NCBI RefSeq assembly: GCF_020360975.1
Contig: NW_025408697.1
Span: 20,526-84,525, forward strand
Length of the DNA stretch: 64,000 bases
From: Hirsutella rhossiliensis
Lineage: Eukaryota; Ascomycota; Sordariomycetes; Hypocreales; Ophiocordycipitaceae
Reading direction: 5' to 3'
Every line of letters begins with the position of its first letter. Within the stretch, counting starts at the first letter, position 1. The position numbers and the translations under genes are program-made. Of the stretch, positions 1 through 12,458 are shown one piece after another. The notes below the pieces were generated by a model that was given only the letters and a program-made list of their open reading frames with translations, did not search any database and had not been told where the DNA came from.

Positions 1-3000
1 CACCATTTTCATGCCGGAGTTGCTTTCCTGAGGGCGAGTCCGTGTCGGTGTGCGCCGAGTGTGGCCGATGCCTGGCGCGCAGGAGCCTGTCGCCGGCGAT
101 CCACCTTCACAGTCGCCTTGGCTGCGAGCACATGTTCCCGATGAGCTCAAGGGACTGACGCCGGTCGAAGAGAAGCTCATCTCGCTGAACTCATGTTACG
201 GGTTTGTCACGAGATATAGCATTCCGGGCGGGCAGAGACAGAGCGTGAAGTATCCGAGGCATGTCAGGGGCCACATCACAGTGTTTCCGAACAATGTGCA
301 GGAGCTGGCCACCAAAGTGCTCCCGCACCCCCTTTTGCAAGCACTGGACGAGATCCACATCTCGTGGCAGGGCGCGGAGAAGCCGGCACCGAGCGACCTG
401 TCGAGTCTCTTGTCGGTGAGGCGGCGGGTGGTCGAGAGGGCCCTTGTCTGGCTGAAGCGGAACAACCCCCACTACGCCGAGATCGAGATCGACGCGGCGG
501 AGATGGAGAGCTGGGGAGACTCGATACACGGGGTACCGTCGTCGGTGTGCGATCGTATGGAGCGGAACGAGCCGTCTGGGTGGGAGAAAGCGCGGACGGC
601 GCACGTTGTGCCGCCCACGGAACGCGCCGTGGACGAGGAGGGCCGGTGGAGATCGAGGAGCTCTTCGCCCTGCTCAACCAAGGACAAGAAGCCGGCGGCC
701 AGGGTGAAGGTCACGGGCCCAACGGAGAAGGCGCGGTTCGCGATGGAAGTGACGCCTGCCCCGACCAGAACGTTCCAGCGATCAACGAGGTGACGTCTTC
801 TGGCATGTTCGCGCTCGACGGACCGCCAGACGTCGCGGACGTGGAGAAGCTGCAGTTTGCCTGTGACGCTGTTGGTGAAGGTGCCGACGACGGCCGTGCG
901 GGCCGAGAGCGTCGGGTCCCTAGCCGGGGTTCGGGGCGTGGCGACGGTGGTTGTGAGCCATACATCCGGGTTTCGCGGGGGTGAGTTTACCGATTCCTTT
1001 GAGGCGTCCTTCTTTGCCAGGACGTTCCCGACCCTGTTCCCATTTGGCGTTGGGGACCAAGGCTGGTTGAAGAGACCATGGTCGACGCGGGAAGGTCACG
1101 GCCAACTTGCGAGGCAGGGCTGTCGAGGCAGAGGCGGCCGCGGAGACCCGTATCGTCTCGAAGCTTGAACCTTCAGGCGTGGGCCGAGATCGTGCTCCGG
1201 CGCCATGGTGGTCGATTTGCACTGCACCACATCTTCGCATTTCTCGTCTTCAACATGGGGTGCGGTCGAGGAACCGCCGGGTCAGCATGTTGAGTGTGGG
1301 AGGAAGAACTTCCGCAAGGTAGAGCGCATCGTGCGTTCGATGACCACAGAAAGGCTAGCGGCGGCGAGGGTCGAGTTGGAGAGCTCGGGTAAGACGACCG
1401 ATGGTGACGTGAAGGAGCTTCTCAGGAGCCTCTCGCTTTACGGCCACCGGCAGCCCATGTCGAGAGAGGTCCGTCTCAATATGCGGCGGAAAATCCAGTC
1501 GCTCATCGTCGGATATGGCGTGCCGGCCATCTGGTTCACCATCAACCCGAACGACATTACGAACCCGGTGAAGCTGCGACTGGCGGCATACCGCACACGC
1601 GATCCCGACGCGGCCGAGGAGTTCTTAGAAGGCCTTGGGGATGCGTATAAGCGGGCACGGCTGGCGATATCGGATCCCATGAGCTCGGCCGTGTTCTTCC
1701 ACCGCGAGATGAAGCTGTTCTTCGATCATTACGTGAAGGTCGGTGAAGAGTCGGTATTCGGGCGCATCGGCAAGTACTATGGCGCCGTGGAGACGAACGA
1801 ACGAGGGCGCTTCATGTTCACGGCTTGCTCTGGCTGCACGGGAACGCGCATCTCAGCTCGATGCTTGCCGACATCCACGGGGAGGATCAGGCGGCGTATC
1901 GCGAGCGAATCGTCCGATACATCGATAGCGTCTTCTCAGAGGTAAGAATGCCTACCTAAGATGTGCCACCGGGAGCCTGAAGTACTCTTCTGATGGCCAA
2001 GTGGGGCCGGGTTGACGTGCAAGGCAGGATCTGGACCAGGAAAGTTTTGCGCCGTGCAAGCGGAGCGATCTGTGACGGGCGGTATTGGTTCCTGCTGGAC
2101 AACGCCGCGCAGTTCTCGGCCGCGTTTATCGAGGAGGCCAACTTCTGTGCCGGCGCGACGCAGGTGCACACGCATAGCCCGACCTGTGTGAAGTATTCAT
2201 TGGGCAAAGGAGGGCGGAAGGGGACCTCTGCCGGTTCAAGGCGCCATGGAGGTTAGTCGACAAGACCGCCCTCACGGCAGACGGGGTGCTGCAGATCCGG
2301 AGGACACACAGCATGGTCAATCGATGGAACGAGGCTATTGCTGTCGGGCTCCGGCACAACCATGATATTTCCTTCATTGCGACGCAGCGCAAGACAATGG
2401 CCCTCATCTATTATGTCACGAACTACGCGACCAAGGTGGAGGACCCGGTGTGGAAGCGTGTGGCGGCCGCGGCCGAGCTCCTGGCCGCCTCAACAGGTGA
2501 TGGCACGGCAAACGGAGGGCGGGACGGTGGCGGAGACGCTGCCACCGATGACCCTGTCAAGGGAACAGGACGCGACAGTTCCTGATGAGAGTGGCGAACC
2601 GCGTGTTCACGGAGCGTCCGCTATCACAGGTCGAGGTCGTCGCTCACCTTCTCGGATATCCGGCCGAGTTCACCGACAGCAGCGCGTGGGCGTACCTGAA
2701 CTGTTCTCTGCTGTACTGGGAAGTCTTTCGGCGATGGCGGCATCTCCGAGAAGCCAGTGGCGCTGCGGCTACGGATGACACCTTGGATGAGTCGGTCGTC
2801 GTCGAAGAAGAAGGCCTGAGAATCTCCCACGTCGAGGCGTACCAGCACCGGGAGAGCTGCTGAAAGGCCTATGCCTGTATGACTACATATCGATCGTCAG
2901 ACTGAAACGCATCGGCAACGACGAGAGCTGGGCGGCAGGGAGATGTCTTTCGAGGATGGATGGGCGCCGGGACGACGCTGGGTTCAGGTGCTCAGGCGGC

Positions 3001-5569
3001 CGGGCAAGCACGCTACCGTCTGCCTCGACGGCTACCTGAGCAAGGACTTCACCTACGATGACGAGTCGTGCTACCGGAGGTGTGTATGGCAACTGCTCTG
3101 TCAGCGGGCATTATCGGAGAGGCTAACCCACCCCCTGAAGGGCAGCCGTGCAGCATCTTGCGCTGTTCGTGCCGTGGAGTCCTTCCTGGGCGAAGGAACA
3201 GGTGAGATCAACAGCATCTGGGCGCGGGCTCGAGACGCTATGGCCCCGAGAATATCATGTCTGGTCGACAACGTGCAGCTGCTTCGACGATCCGCCGAAG
3301 ACGCAAAACGCGACGCCAAGCAATGGGCAGCCTCGTCCGGCGATGGCGACCCGACGGTCGCACACGTCGAGGAGGGTGGAGCAGGCGAGGCGGGCGCGGA
3401 GTCTGCAGCGACATATCAGCCCAACAGCATCGGAGACGCAACGCGGCTCATCGACGTCGTCCGAGGTGCAGTGGAGCGAATCAGGTGACGGCCAAGTCGC
3501 CGGAGCTCATGGCAATGATACAGCAGCTCTGTCGGTTTCAGCAATCGGCGCTGCGCTCGACGGCCGAGCTCGAGGCCACGGCGCTGATCGAACGAGGAGA
3601 GGCGGTTAAGCATGCCAGGGCGGGTATTTTCCGGGGCCGCACTACCGCCGCAGGATCAGGTCAAGGCTATCAAGTCGCAGCAGGTAAGTGCCTCGAAGGA
3701 GAGGAGAGGATGATCCAGGGATACAAAGCACGCCCGCCGCCTGGGAAAGCGATCGCCGCGCAGCGTGCGAAGGGTGATGACCGGTTTCGGGAGGACGAGG
3801 TCGAAATGACGATGGCCGACTCCGACGAGACCGCTATCGACGCAGGGGCGGGAATGGACGTTCAGTTTGGCCCATCAACCTCCTTCCTCGCGGCGGGCAA
3901 GGTGTTGGCAACACGGCTGACGCTGAACAAGAGGCAGTCCATCGCTTTTCTGATAATATGCCGCCAGCTCGATTTGATGCAGCAGACCGACGGGGCGATG
4001 CCTGCCAGCTGCGCCAGTTCGTCGGTGGCGAGGCGGTACCGGCAAGTCGCGAATCATCGAGGCACTCGTCGAGCTGTTCAGTAAAAGAGCCTTTCGAATC
4101 GTCTGCTGATCACGGCGACGTCGGGGACTGCGGCGGCGCGGATCAACGGCATCACGATCCACTCCGCCTGCGGGTTCACTAAAGACCAAGGGGCGGGGCG
4201 CGAACATGGTCAAAGACCTTGACGGGGTGCGGCTGCCGAAACAGGCGGAGCGGTTCATCCACGGCCAGTCTCGAATGGATTGGCAGGAGAAGGATGTGCT
4301 CGTCATCGACGAGGTGAGCATGCTCGGGGCGCGGACGCTGCACGCCGTGAACGAGCGGCTTCGCCGGCTTCGCGGATCGCGGCAAGATTTCGGGGGGATC
4401 CCCATCGTCCTCTTCTGCGGAGATTTTCAGCAGTTCCGGCCGGTCCAAGAGAGGTCGATCGTCCTGCCTAGCGCGGCCATCTCGTGGGACGTAGACAACT
4501 CGTTCAAGGCCGAGCAGCGTCACCAGCACGACAAAGCGCACGCACTGTGGAAGAGGTTCACGACGGTCGTCATGCTGGACGAGCAGATGCGCGCCGCCGG
4601 CGACCCGGAGCTGCAGAGGCTGCTGAAGCGGATCCGTCTAGGCGTGCAGGATCGGACGGATCTAAACCTCCTCAACTCAAGGTGCTACCGGGAGGAAGGC
4701 GGATCCTTGGGAGACGGGCATCACCGTGGTGACGCCGCTCAATAGGAATCGGTGGAACCTGAACATGGAGGCGAGCCTGGCGTTCCGGGTCCAGCAGCGG
4801 TCGACGATGCGCATTTTCATCTCCGAGCACAAGTGGAAGGAGGAGCTGCCGACGGAGGAAGAGGCGATCATGATACTCAACCAGGGCGACGATAGCGCGA
4901 TCCCGGTGCCGGCCGTCTTCATGTTCGTGGCCGGGATGCCCATCGTCGTGAACCACAACACCCACCAGGGGCTGAAGCTAGTGAACGGCGCGAGCTACTC
5001 GGCGGTGGAGGTCATTGTCGACAAGGCGTACCCGGGGCATCGGATCTCGGCCGATATGACGATCCACTTCGGGCCGCCGGCGGGGATCATTCTCGAATCG
5101 GAGACGACGAGATATCTCCACTTCGTCGGGATGCCGCCGGGCACGATCTTGTTGACACCCATGACCGTTAAGATACAGTGCCAGCGAAAAAGGCCGTGGC
5201 AACGCAACGACGTCAGCCGAAAGGGTTTGCCGTGCGCAGCAGCGTTCGCGTGCACGGACTACAAGGTGCAGGGCAAAACGCTGGAGCGCGTGGCCTCGAG
5301 CTGCGAGGACACGGACGACGAAGATGGATGGAACGGTGGTGCCCTCGCAGTGCGACCCGTACGGCCTGTACGTGCAGCTATCGCGCTGCCGAACTCTAGA
5401 CGGCATCATGCTCGTGTCCAAGGTGCGGGACAGAGACTTGGTGGGCAACCGGGTCCCCGAGGAGATGACTGCCGCACAGGCCAGGCTCGAGGTACTGAGC
5501 GAGAGGACCGTTGAGGAGGCGTTGCGCTGGCTGGACGGTGATGCTGAAGAGTCAAGGCGGCCGCGCTAG
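1..5569 (+). pseudogene. Helitron-1 Rep/helicase protein, copy 1, 5' truncated by window
   Basis: Rolling-circle transposase with an N-terminal HUH endonuclease and a C-terminal PIF1-type helicase, here in several reading frames. The HUH motif reads LHVHGLLWL near 1810. The tyrosine-bearing YYVTNYATK motif lies near 2409. The helicase shows NRLLITATSGTAAA-type sequence near 4090, Walker B LVIDEVSML near 4300, GDFQQFRPV near 4420, and a terminal YVQLSRCRTLDGIMLV segment near 5365. Walker A is broken near 4030 by one missing G; the inverted copy reads GGEGGTGKS there. At least six frame changes interrupt it. Family identity is secure. Activity is doubtful unless the indels are sequence errors. 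Confidence 0.9.
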
Positions 5570-5719
5570 GTGACGCGATGAAGAGTTCGGCAGGCGGGAA
5601 GAGTCGGCAGGCGGCAGACAGGGTGGGAGGCGCCTAGTGGTGGGATAAGGCACGCGAAAAGGCAACAGAAGCCGGGGGAAGGGCAGCGACCAACGAGGAG
5701 GGAGGCAAGGAGGGACCAA

Positions 5720-6561
5720 TCACAAGGGACCAATCAAGGGGCGGAGAACTTTTGGGGGGAGAGGGCGGGGTCTGCGGGGCACGTTAGAAGGCCTTTCGTT
5801 CCTCAAGGCATAAACATCCGTACGAAGAGCAAAATAGTCTTGGCATAGGCTGGCTACCTTTTTGGCAAGGTCTTTTGCCCCTCTGGCTGCTTTAACGGCC
5901 CTTTCTGCATCAGCAAAGGCGGCTTGATGATCTGTCTCACCGTCGACCGAAGTAGCTGCCCGTTCGGCATCATTGGCGGCATTGCTGGCTTGCTGAGCTG
6001 TCTCAGCGGCTTCCTTGGCTTTTGCCTCTATCAAAGCTGTTTTCTCTGCATGATCCGGAGCCGTAAATAAGGGAAAGCTCCCTTTCCACCCCACAGCATC
6101 CCCCACGCTGTTCATGAAGTCTATGGCATACTGATATGCCGTTTTTCCTCCGGCTGGATCTTAATTTTTCTCATCAAGCTGTGGCTGAGGGCCACTAGCA
6201 GAATACTGGTCGTATTTGTGGTCATATTCCGTATTGGCGATGAGGTCCTTTTCTGGATTGGCCTCATATTCTGCGAATTGTTCGGGCGCGGAGTCCAGGG
6301 TATTGCATTCCAGCCAATGATTTGGTCCCAGTGTATCCCGCCCAACGCGTCATACTCGGACAACGCTTTGGCGTCCGACAGTAGGTCCATGCTTCCGGAC
6401 AGAGGAATCACATTCGGCGTTGCTTGTATGTGATAGACATATCCATGAGTGCCCTTGCTCTGTGTACTACGATGCTTGGCGTATGCAAGCGCGACTTTGA
6501 AGTCGGTTGATGTTGAGATATACGCCGAAATAGGTTTGCCATAGTCAAGCGAACGGAAGCT
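5720..6561 (-). pseudogene. ADP-ribosyltransferase (heat-labile enterotoxin A-like) fragment, arm A
   Basis: The reading frame beginning at the LTR boundary holds the segment YISTSTDF followed by an alanine-rich helix. This is the STS strand typical of the R-STS-E class of mono-ADP-ribosyltransferases, matching fungal enterotoxin-A-like proteins. An Ala/Glu-rich region follows, probably helical or coiled coil. The N-terminal part expected to carry the first catalytic Arg and any signal peptide is missing, because the fragment abuts the copia-1 LTR exactly at 6562. A frameshift separates the STS part from the Ala/Glu-rich tail. Upstream coding is not found beyond the other end of copia-1. I judge it a truncated, non-functional remnant. 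The class assignment rests on one motif plus context. Confidence 0.6.
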
Positions 6562-6799
6562 TGTCAGACATTTGGCTCCACACGGGTCAGAGATGGCATC
6601 AGGCAATTGATGAGAATTATCTAAAGAACAAGAAGTGAATGAACGAACGCACGGAGTTGTGCAGCTCTTTATACGCAAATGAAAGGTCCGTCGCGTGATT
6701 ACGCAGTACCGGTAGTGGTTGCCTAGCAGGCAACAGCGGCGTTGCGAGTAACATCGCCACTTCATGAATAATCATCCTAGGCAGGCTTGATATGCGACA
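6562..6799 (-). repeat. copia-1 3' LTR (238 bp)
   Basis: On the plus strand it begins TGTCAGACATTTGG and ends GATATGCGACA, so both outer ends are the expected TG/CA inverted dinucleotides. It is nearly identical to the solo LTR at 53417-53654 and to the arm A' copy at 36463-36700. It lies directly beside the ADP-ribosyltransferase-like fragment. Confidence 0.93.
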
Positions 6800-6883
6800 C
6801 ACCCCCCAGCGTTGAGTGATCAAGTCAACGCTGCTAGAAGCTATCACAACCAGCCTGACCTAGAAGGTCATCGACATCCCACT

Positions 6884-9800
6884 TCAAATTTGCTTCCTCT
6901 TGATATCTGTCAGATTCAGCATCGATCTGAAGTGCTCGAATTTCGCTCTCGATAGCGCTTTGGTCAATCCGTCTGCTGGCATCTGATCAGTCTTCAAGTA
7001 TTCCACTAGGAACCTACCCTTCTTGAATTCCTGTTTTAGCCACATGTTCTGTATGTCAACGTGCCGCAACTTGGTCGTGATTCTCTGGTTCTCCTCAACC
7101 ACTAGTCGGATCGACTGAAGGTTGTCGCAGTAAATCTTCAGAGGCCCGAGATCAAGAGAGATATCCCTTAATAGTCGGTCCAGGGCGTAACTCTCCTTGG
7201 TTGTTCTCTCTAGGCTGAGAATTTCTGCTTCGGTGGTTGAAGTCGTGACTGTGTCTTGGAGTCCAGCTTTCCATATGACCGGTCCGTTGAACAACATCAT
7301 CACATATCCCTGCGATGAACGACGGGTCTCGATATCATCTCAAATGACGCGTCGCTTGCGATCACAAGTACCTCTCCTGATGCATCCCGTCGTACATGAT
7401 TGCAAGGAATCTCGTTGAGTATAGGTATCGGATGCATTGGTTTGCGGCTTCAAGGTGTTCAGGCGATGGGTTTGTCAGGAACCTCGCGAGCTGGGCTGCT
7501 GCTCGTGCTATATCGGGTCTGGTCATGGCCGCGATATACATCAAGGATCCAACTCGTTCCTGATACGCCTTTATCTCTTCCTTGGTAGCCTGCCCGTTGT
7601 ACTTGACGAGCGGGATCGTCGCGATGGGGATTGATGGTACTCGGAGTTTCAAGTCGCTGAGCTTGAACTTTCGCGCAATTTTCTCGACGTACGCGTCTTG
7701 GCAGAGGTAGATCTTCCTGTTTGGTCGATCCCTTACAACTCTGATGCCAAGATACCACTTAAATTCTTCTTCGCGCAGATCGTATTTGGATTGGAGATGC
7801 TGGACCAGGTCGTTTACCGCCTTCTTCTCTTGCCGTGGGTTGAGAATCAAGATGTCGTCGACATAGACAAGAGCCAGGATTTTGCCGTTGGTAAACACAC
7901 AAGGTTCTTCATCCGTACGGTCAATCCCTGCCTCCTTGAGGGCCTGGGAGATCTCATTGTACCAGAGCAGTGGAGACTCTCGAAGACCATACAAGGCCTT
8001 GTCAAGTTCCGCGATCATGGTTGAGCCTTCTCCAGGTTTCAAGAAACCAAGTTCTACAAAGCCTTGCGGGAGCCGGACGTAGACGGGATGGTCCTTCTTT
8101 AGGTCGCTGTACAGGAAGGCGTTACCAACGTCGAATTGTCTAACGTCAAGACCGAATCGGGCTGCGATTGCCATCACGATTCTGAAGGTTTTTGCTGCAA
8201 GGGTGGCTGCATATGTCTCCCGTCCGTCGTCCTCGTCCTGCAGGTCGCCACGGACGCAGATCCGAGCTTTGCACCTTTGGAGGTATCCGTCCTGATCAAA
8301 CTTATAGGTGAACACCCACTTCAGTGGAAGAGGCGATCCCTGTGCCTTGCTGCGTTCGACCAGTCTCCAGGTGCCACGTCGGAGGAGATCGTGCAATTCC
8401 TTCCTTATGGCCTCTTTGAAGTCTGGGCCCATCGGGTGGTTTTCTAGATCCTGGTAGCGTTTAGGGAGTCGTACAAGGTCATCGCGGTGAAATCGATGAT
8501 CTCGTGCCGTCTTAGAGACTGCGGCAAGAAAGACACTATGAAATGTTTCGAGGTTTCCCTCTGGATGTTGATCCGCTGGAAGCAGGGCCGTGAAAACGCT
8601 GTTGACGTAATCATCGTGCTTCCTCTTTGGCTTTGGTGTCCGGTCACTCTTGCGAGTTGGCTGGTCACCGTAAATCTCCTGTTGACTGCGGCGGGTGCGC
8701 GTTTTGCCGCGTGGTTCTTCAGGAATTGGTTGGTCACCTGACGGCTGCTTGTCCGGTTGCATGCTATTGCCTTCTGAGGAAGGTCGCCGGCGTGGTGGCA
8801 GCGGTTGAACTACGATCGTGTCCCGGGTGACTCCTTCAGGACTTGGATCGCTTGAATCAGTCGACCTTTGGCTATCATAGCTTGTTTCTCTGTCTTGTTG
8901 GGGCAGAGACTCTAACTCCACTGGAGAGCTTTCGGCGTTATGATGCTCAGTTAGATCGCTGTTTGAACCAGCCACAGAACGTTGGGCAGGTGAGCTCGGG
9001 TCTGTTTGCAACGGTGGGTCTGGTGTTGAAATCTTTGAGCCCGTTGACCTGGAAGCTGGTGAGGCGTCCCTTCTGTCCAGCTGTGGTGTTGGTTCCGGCG
9101 TCGGAAGGACCGGGGATTCGCTCAGAGGCGTGAGAAGTCTGTCTTGCGATAGAGGCTGCAGAAGCTGCGATCCAGCGTCTTTAACATCTGAGATGGCACC
9201 TCTAGCGTCTTCCACCCCCGAGTTCGAACCCTCCAGGTCGAACCCCAAGATATGATGATCAAACTCATAGAGAAATTCATCCAAGAGCGTGTCCCAGTCT
9301 CGCTGAGGAAGCGGATCGAGCGCCTGTGACGTTGGCTTGTACTCGGCGATTGCCTCAGTCTCGAGCTGTTCTTCCTTCTCTGGATCAAAGAATTCCTCCT
9401 CGTTGAATCGTACATCTCGGGACAGGATAACCTGATTGAGCTTGGGGACCCAGATGCGATAGATATTGCTGGCGTGGTAGCCAACAAAGTATCCAACGTG
9501 TGCTCGTGGGCCAAGCTTGAATTGATTGATGTCTTTCCGGGCCTTGTATCGGCTGTTCAGGGGATATGCTTTGCATCCATACGCATACACCCCACGCCAG
9601 TCTGGTCGGAGATCCTTGTTTGCATCAAAGTCGACGTTTGGCGGTCTGTACCATCGAAAGTGTTGGTGAAACCAACGGTCCATTTTCTCCTCAGGCGACA
9701 TCCAGTCGTTCCTCCGGCTTGGAAGGATATTGTGTATCCAAACGGCTGCACGATAGACTTCTGGCCAGAGTTCTTGCGGCAGAAGGCCGAACATACAGCG

Positions 9801-11162
9801 CATTCGTTGCTGATTAATACCCCCAGGTCGTTCCGCACCACCAGTCGGTTCCTTGGTGTGCGGCGGCGGAAGTTCAATCTCAATGCCTACTTCTGTAGCC
9901 CAGATCTGGAACTCGGAATCGCGTTGGAAGGGCAGGTTGATGATGGTCCTTTCGTTGTCGATTTTGATCTTGCAGATCGATGCACCCGTATGTCGTTTAA
10001 CTCGGGCTTCAAAGTCCTTAATGATCTGGCTAACTTCCGTTTTTGAAGTCAAGGACCAGGAAAACATCATACCGCTAAACTCGTCGGTGACAAGTAGAAC
10101 GTAGCGGTGTCCGTTGTATGCCGCAGGGACTCGAAAATGTCGATAAAGACCCGAAAGAACGGTTGCCTTGATTTGTTCGGGATTCCTGCGGAGATAATCT
10201 CGGTTGCCTTGCCGGTGCCACAGGCCGTGCACTGAACGGTGGTTGGGCCCTTGATCCGGACGCCCTTGTCTGTAAGACAAGTTGTTCAAGTGCTTGTGGC
10301 CCAGCGTGGCAGGATCGGTGATGCCAGGTTTCGGACGAATCAATCGTGGTGGAGGCGGAACCCTTGAAATCGCCATTCTCTGCCGTCTTGGCCTAGTGTT
10401 GTCTGTCTGAAAGGAAGAAAATACGCCTTGGAAGGCGTTGAACACGGAGATCAGTGATTGTGGAAGCTTGAAGTAAGAGCGGGAAACTGGCTTGTATTCG
10501 ACTACGTCGAGATCGTACTGGTCTGTAAGCCGACAAAGGATATCATTGTCGTCATAGGTTCCCATTCGAAGCGTGTTGTCGACCCCACAGTGCCATAGAC
10601 CCTTCCTTGCAAGCTTCTTCGCGCTGACAATGTTCGTGTGGAATCGTGGCACATGCGCAACGTCGAGAAGAACAAGGGCGCGTGTGTTTCTTCCGTTTTC
10701 GCCATCCAGAACATTTTCCACCCTTCGAGTGCCCCGTGCTTCGACCTTCAAGGAACCTTCTCCGATCATAACGTAGTCGGTTTCCTCAGCTTCGCGGATG
10801 TCGGTCAGCAGACTCTTGTCATTGACGATATGGGTAGTTGCTCCACCGTCATAGATCGTCGAATTGTAAAGAGGATGCTTCTCGCGAGCTGAAAAGACCG
10901 AGTCGGTGGTTCCACTTGTGAGGCCTTTTGCATCGATTGTCAGTCCGGCAAAGTCGCCATGTTTGCGTGGGTTTCCTTTATCTCCTGCTTGATCTGTCTT
11001 GGCAGTGGCTGCCGAGGCCTTGACCGTGTCTACAAGACTCTTCCACTTGGCTTGCTTGAGAGCTTCCTTGCAGGTCTTGACGCGGCTGGACTTGACTTGT
11101 CGTCCATCCTTGGACTCGCCATTGATTGCAATTTGTACAGCAGCGCAGTCAGGGACTTCCAT
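6884..11162 (-). pseudogene. copia-1 pol polyprotein (protease, integrase, RT, RNase H), one frameshift
   Basis: A 1266-residue open frame (11162 to 7362) is followed in another frame by the RNase H part (7303 to 6884). Protease motif DGGATTH lies near residue 105. Integrase has TDEFSG near 359, KIDNER near 400 and the catalytic Glu in TGGAERPG near 441. A Ser/Pro-rich linker follows. Reverse transcriptase has WVFTYKFDQDGY, then FDVGNAFLYSDL, and an intact YVDD near 1100. RNase H shows TTEAEILSL and the typical KHVDIQ-like RHVDIQNMW segment. The only clear break is near 7310-7380. It encodes the enzymes for reverse transcription and integration. Confidence 0.92.
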
Positions 11163-12031
11163 CAGTGCTTAGACGACGGCACTCCGCATGGACAGTGGCT
11201 TTGAGCTGCATCAGAGGCGGCAAACACGCTGTCAGACAGCTTGCTGCTCATTCTGGTGCTTCGGACCTGCTCGTGGAACAGTTCGCCCAATGCGCGTAGT
11301 GTGACATCAATCTTGAGGCCGAACTTTTTGCTGTTCATGATGTGGACCTTCTGCTGGCTTGCCCATGTCGCATCAAAGGCAGACGTCGCTGTGAGAAAGT
11401 CATTGAGGGCAGACTGTCCTTCAAGCTCGGCGATCTTGTGTCGTTCGCCTTCTAACTTGGCTTTATTCCAAGCCACGAGCCAGTCCTCCGGCTTGACTCT
11501 CTTTGTCTGGGTGAGGACCTGACGGTATCTTAAGCGTGCTTCCTCTTTCTGTTCGTCTTCAGAGGGCGCAAGGCTTGATTTCAGGTCGCGGACAATAACG
11601 CGAAGGTCAGACTTGGAAGTCGTGTTGCCAAGATAGGTTTTATCGACAGTTGATCGGACCCAAACAGCGAGTTCAGCATAGGCGCGCTGCCGGTTGGCGA
11701 AGGTCGCTAGCTTGACTTTGTATTCGGATTGAAGACGTGTGAGTCGGGTCCACTGACCATCGTTGAGGTCAGTGGCCGGGTCTGGTCTTGGTCCGGCAGA
11801 TGCAGCGTTCTGCTGGTATGCGCGTGCCCAAGCGTTAAAGGCAGACTTGTTGAGTGACTCAAGCATTTCCTCGGAAGTCATAGGCTCCTTTGGTTCCTCC
11901 AGGATCGGAGCATCCTTGTCGATATCGACAAAGCCAAAGACCTTGGAAGTCTCAGCCCTTGAGACGAAATCGTCGTACCAGGAAGCCCATTCGGACGGTC
12001 TGGAGAGCGTAACCTCAGACTTGGCTGTCAT
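11162..12031 (-). CDS. copia-1 gag
   Basis: Capsid-type protein of about 289 residues starting MTAKSEVTLS at 12031; the open frame continues further upstream into the leader but this Met is favoured. The body is charged and helical, as in fungal copia Gag. The end reads HCPCGVPSSKH, half of a zinc-knuckle pattern. The stop codon overlaps the pol ATG in a TGATG arrangement (11164-11160). That could be a reinitiation signal or the product of a one-base deletion in a longer gag-pol frame. Confidence 0.8.
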   Translation of the reverse strand: MTAKSEVTLSRPSEWASWYDDFVSRAETSKVFGFVDIDKDAPILEEPKEPMTSEEMLESLNKSAFNAWARAYQQNAASAGPRPDPATDLNDGQWTRLTRLQSEYKVKLATFANRQRAYAELAVWVRSTVDKTYLGNTTSKSDLRVIVRDLKSSLAPSEDEQKEEARLRYRQVLTQTKRVKPEDWLVAWNKAKLEGERHKIAELEGQSALNDFLTATSAFDATWASQQKVHIMNSKKFGLKIDVTLRALGELFHEQVRSTRMSSKLSDSVFAASDAAQSHCPCGVPSSKH

Positions 12032-12208
12032 CTTCGGAAAGCCTTTGGTGTTGGGAAATGGGCAGCAAGGAGGGATAGAACGATTGGCGTAAGCAAGCAG
12101 ACAAAAGCGGCAGGGTTTGTATCCCCTGAGTGATGTGTGCGTGTGGCGATAGGCACCGTGCGAGCGATCTTGCACGATGGTCGGAATCAGCTATGATGAG
12201 CGCCTAAG

Positions 12209-12226
12209 TGCTACCGGGCTCATAAC
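12209..12226 (-). other. copia-1 primer-binding site, initiator tRNA-Met half
   Basis: Directly inside the 5' LTR the element reads GTTATGAGCCCGG. This is complementary to the anticodon arm of initiator tRNA-Met (GGGCTCATAAC). Drosophila copia and related elements prime from a 5' half-tRNA-iMet in this way. The same 15 bases occur beside the miniature LTR element at 63973-63987. Confidence 0.75.
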
Positions 12227-12458
12227 TGTCAGACATTTGGCTCCACACGGGTCAGAGATGGCATCAGGCAATTAATGAGAATTATCTAAAGAACAAGAAG
12301 TGAACGAACGAACGCACGGAGTTGTGCAGCTCTTTATACGCAAATGAAAGGTCCGTCGCGTGATTACGCAGTAGTGGTTGCCTATCAGGCAACAGCGGCG
12401 TTGCGAGTAACATCGCCACTTCATGAATAATCATCCTAGGCAGGCTTGATATGTGTCA
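12227..12458 (-). repeat. copia-1 5' LTR (232 bp)
   Basis: It matches the 3' LTR but lacks one 6-bp step (GTAGTGG where the other copies read GTACCGGTAGTGG). Its outer end is ATATGTGTCA instead of ATATGCGACA. In element sense it therefore starts TGACACATATC rather than TGTCGCATATC. Confidence 0.88.

Larger units (their letters stand above)
1..8276 (+). repeat. Arm A of an ~8.25-kb inverted duplication
   Basis: This stretch recurs in reverse complement at 34987-43236. It carries Helitron-1, the ADP-ribosyltransferase-like fragment, one copia-1 LTR and the 3' part of copia-1 pol, in the same order. Base 1 pairs with 43236 and 8276 with 34987, so the left limit is set by the window edge and the arm may continue outside. 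Differences seen between arms are mainly one-base indels in homopolymers: AAA versus AA near 315, TTTT versus TTT near 331, CCCCC versus CCCC at 466-470, GGGG versus GGG near 513. Confidence 0.95.
6562..12458 (-). mobile_element. Ty1/copia LTR retrotransposon, copia-1, near full length
   Basis: Two LTRs (6562-6799 and 12227-12458) bracket gag and pol on the minus strand, about 5.9 kb in total. Domain order is gag, protease, integrase, reverse transcriptase, RNase H, as in Ty1/copia. The 5-bp flanks differ (aagct left, gaacc right), so there is no target duplication. The 5' LTR also lacks 6 bp present in the 3' LTR and differs at its outer end. The element may be a recombinant of two insertions. 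Other LTR copies lie at 36463, 53417 and 61524. Confidence 0.93.
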
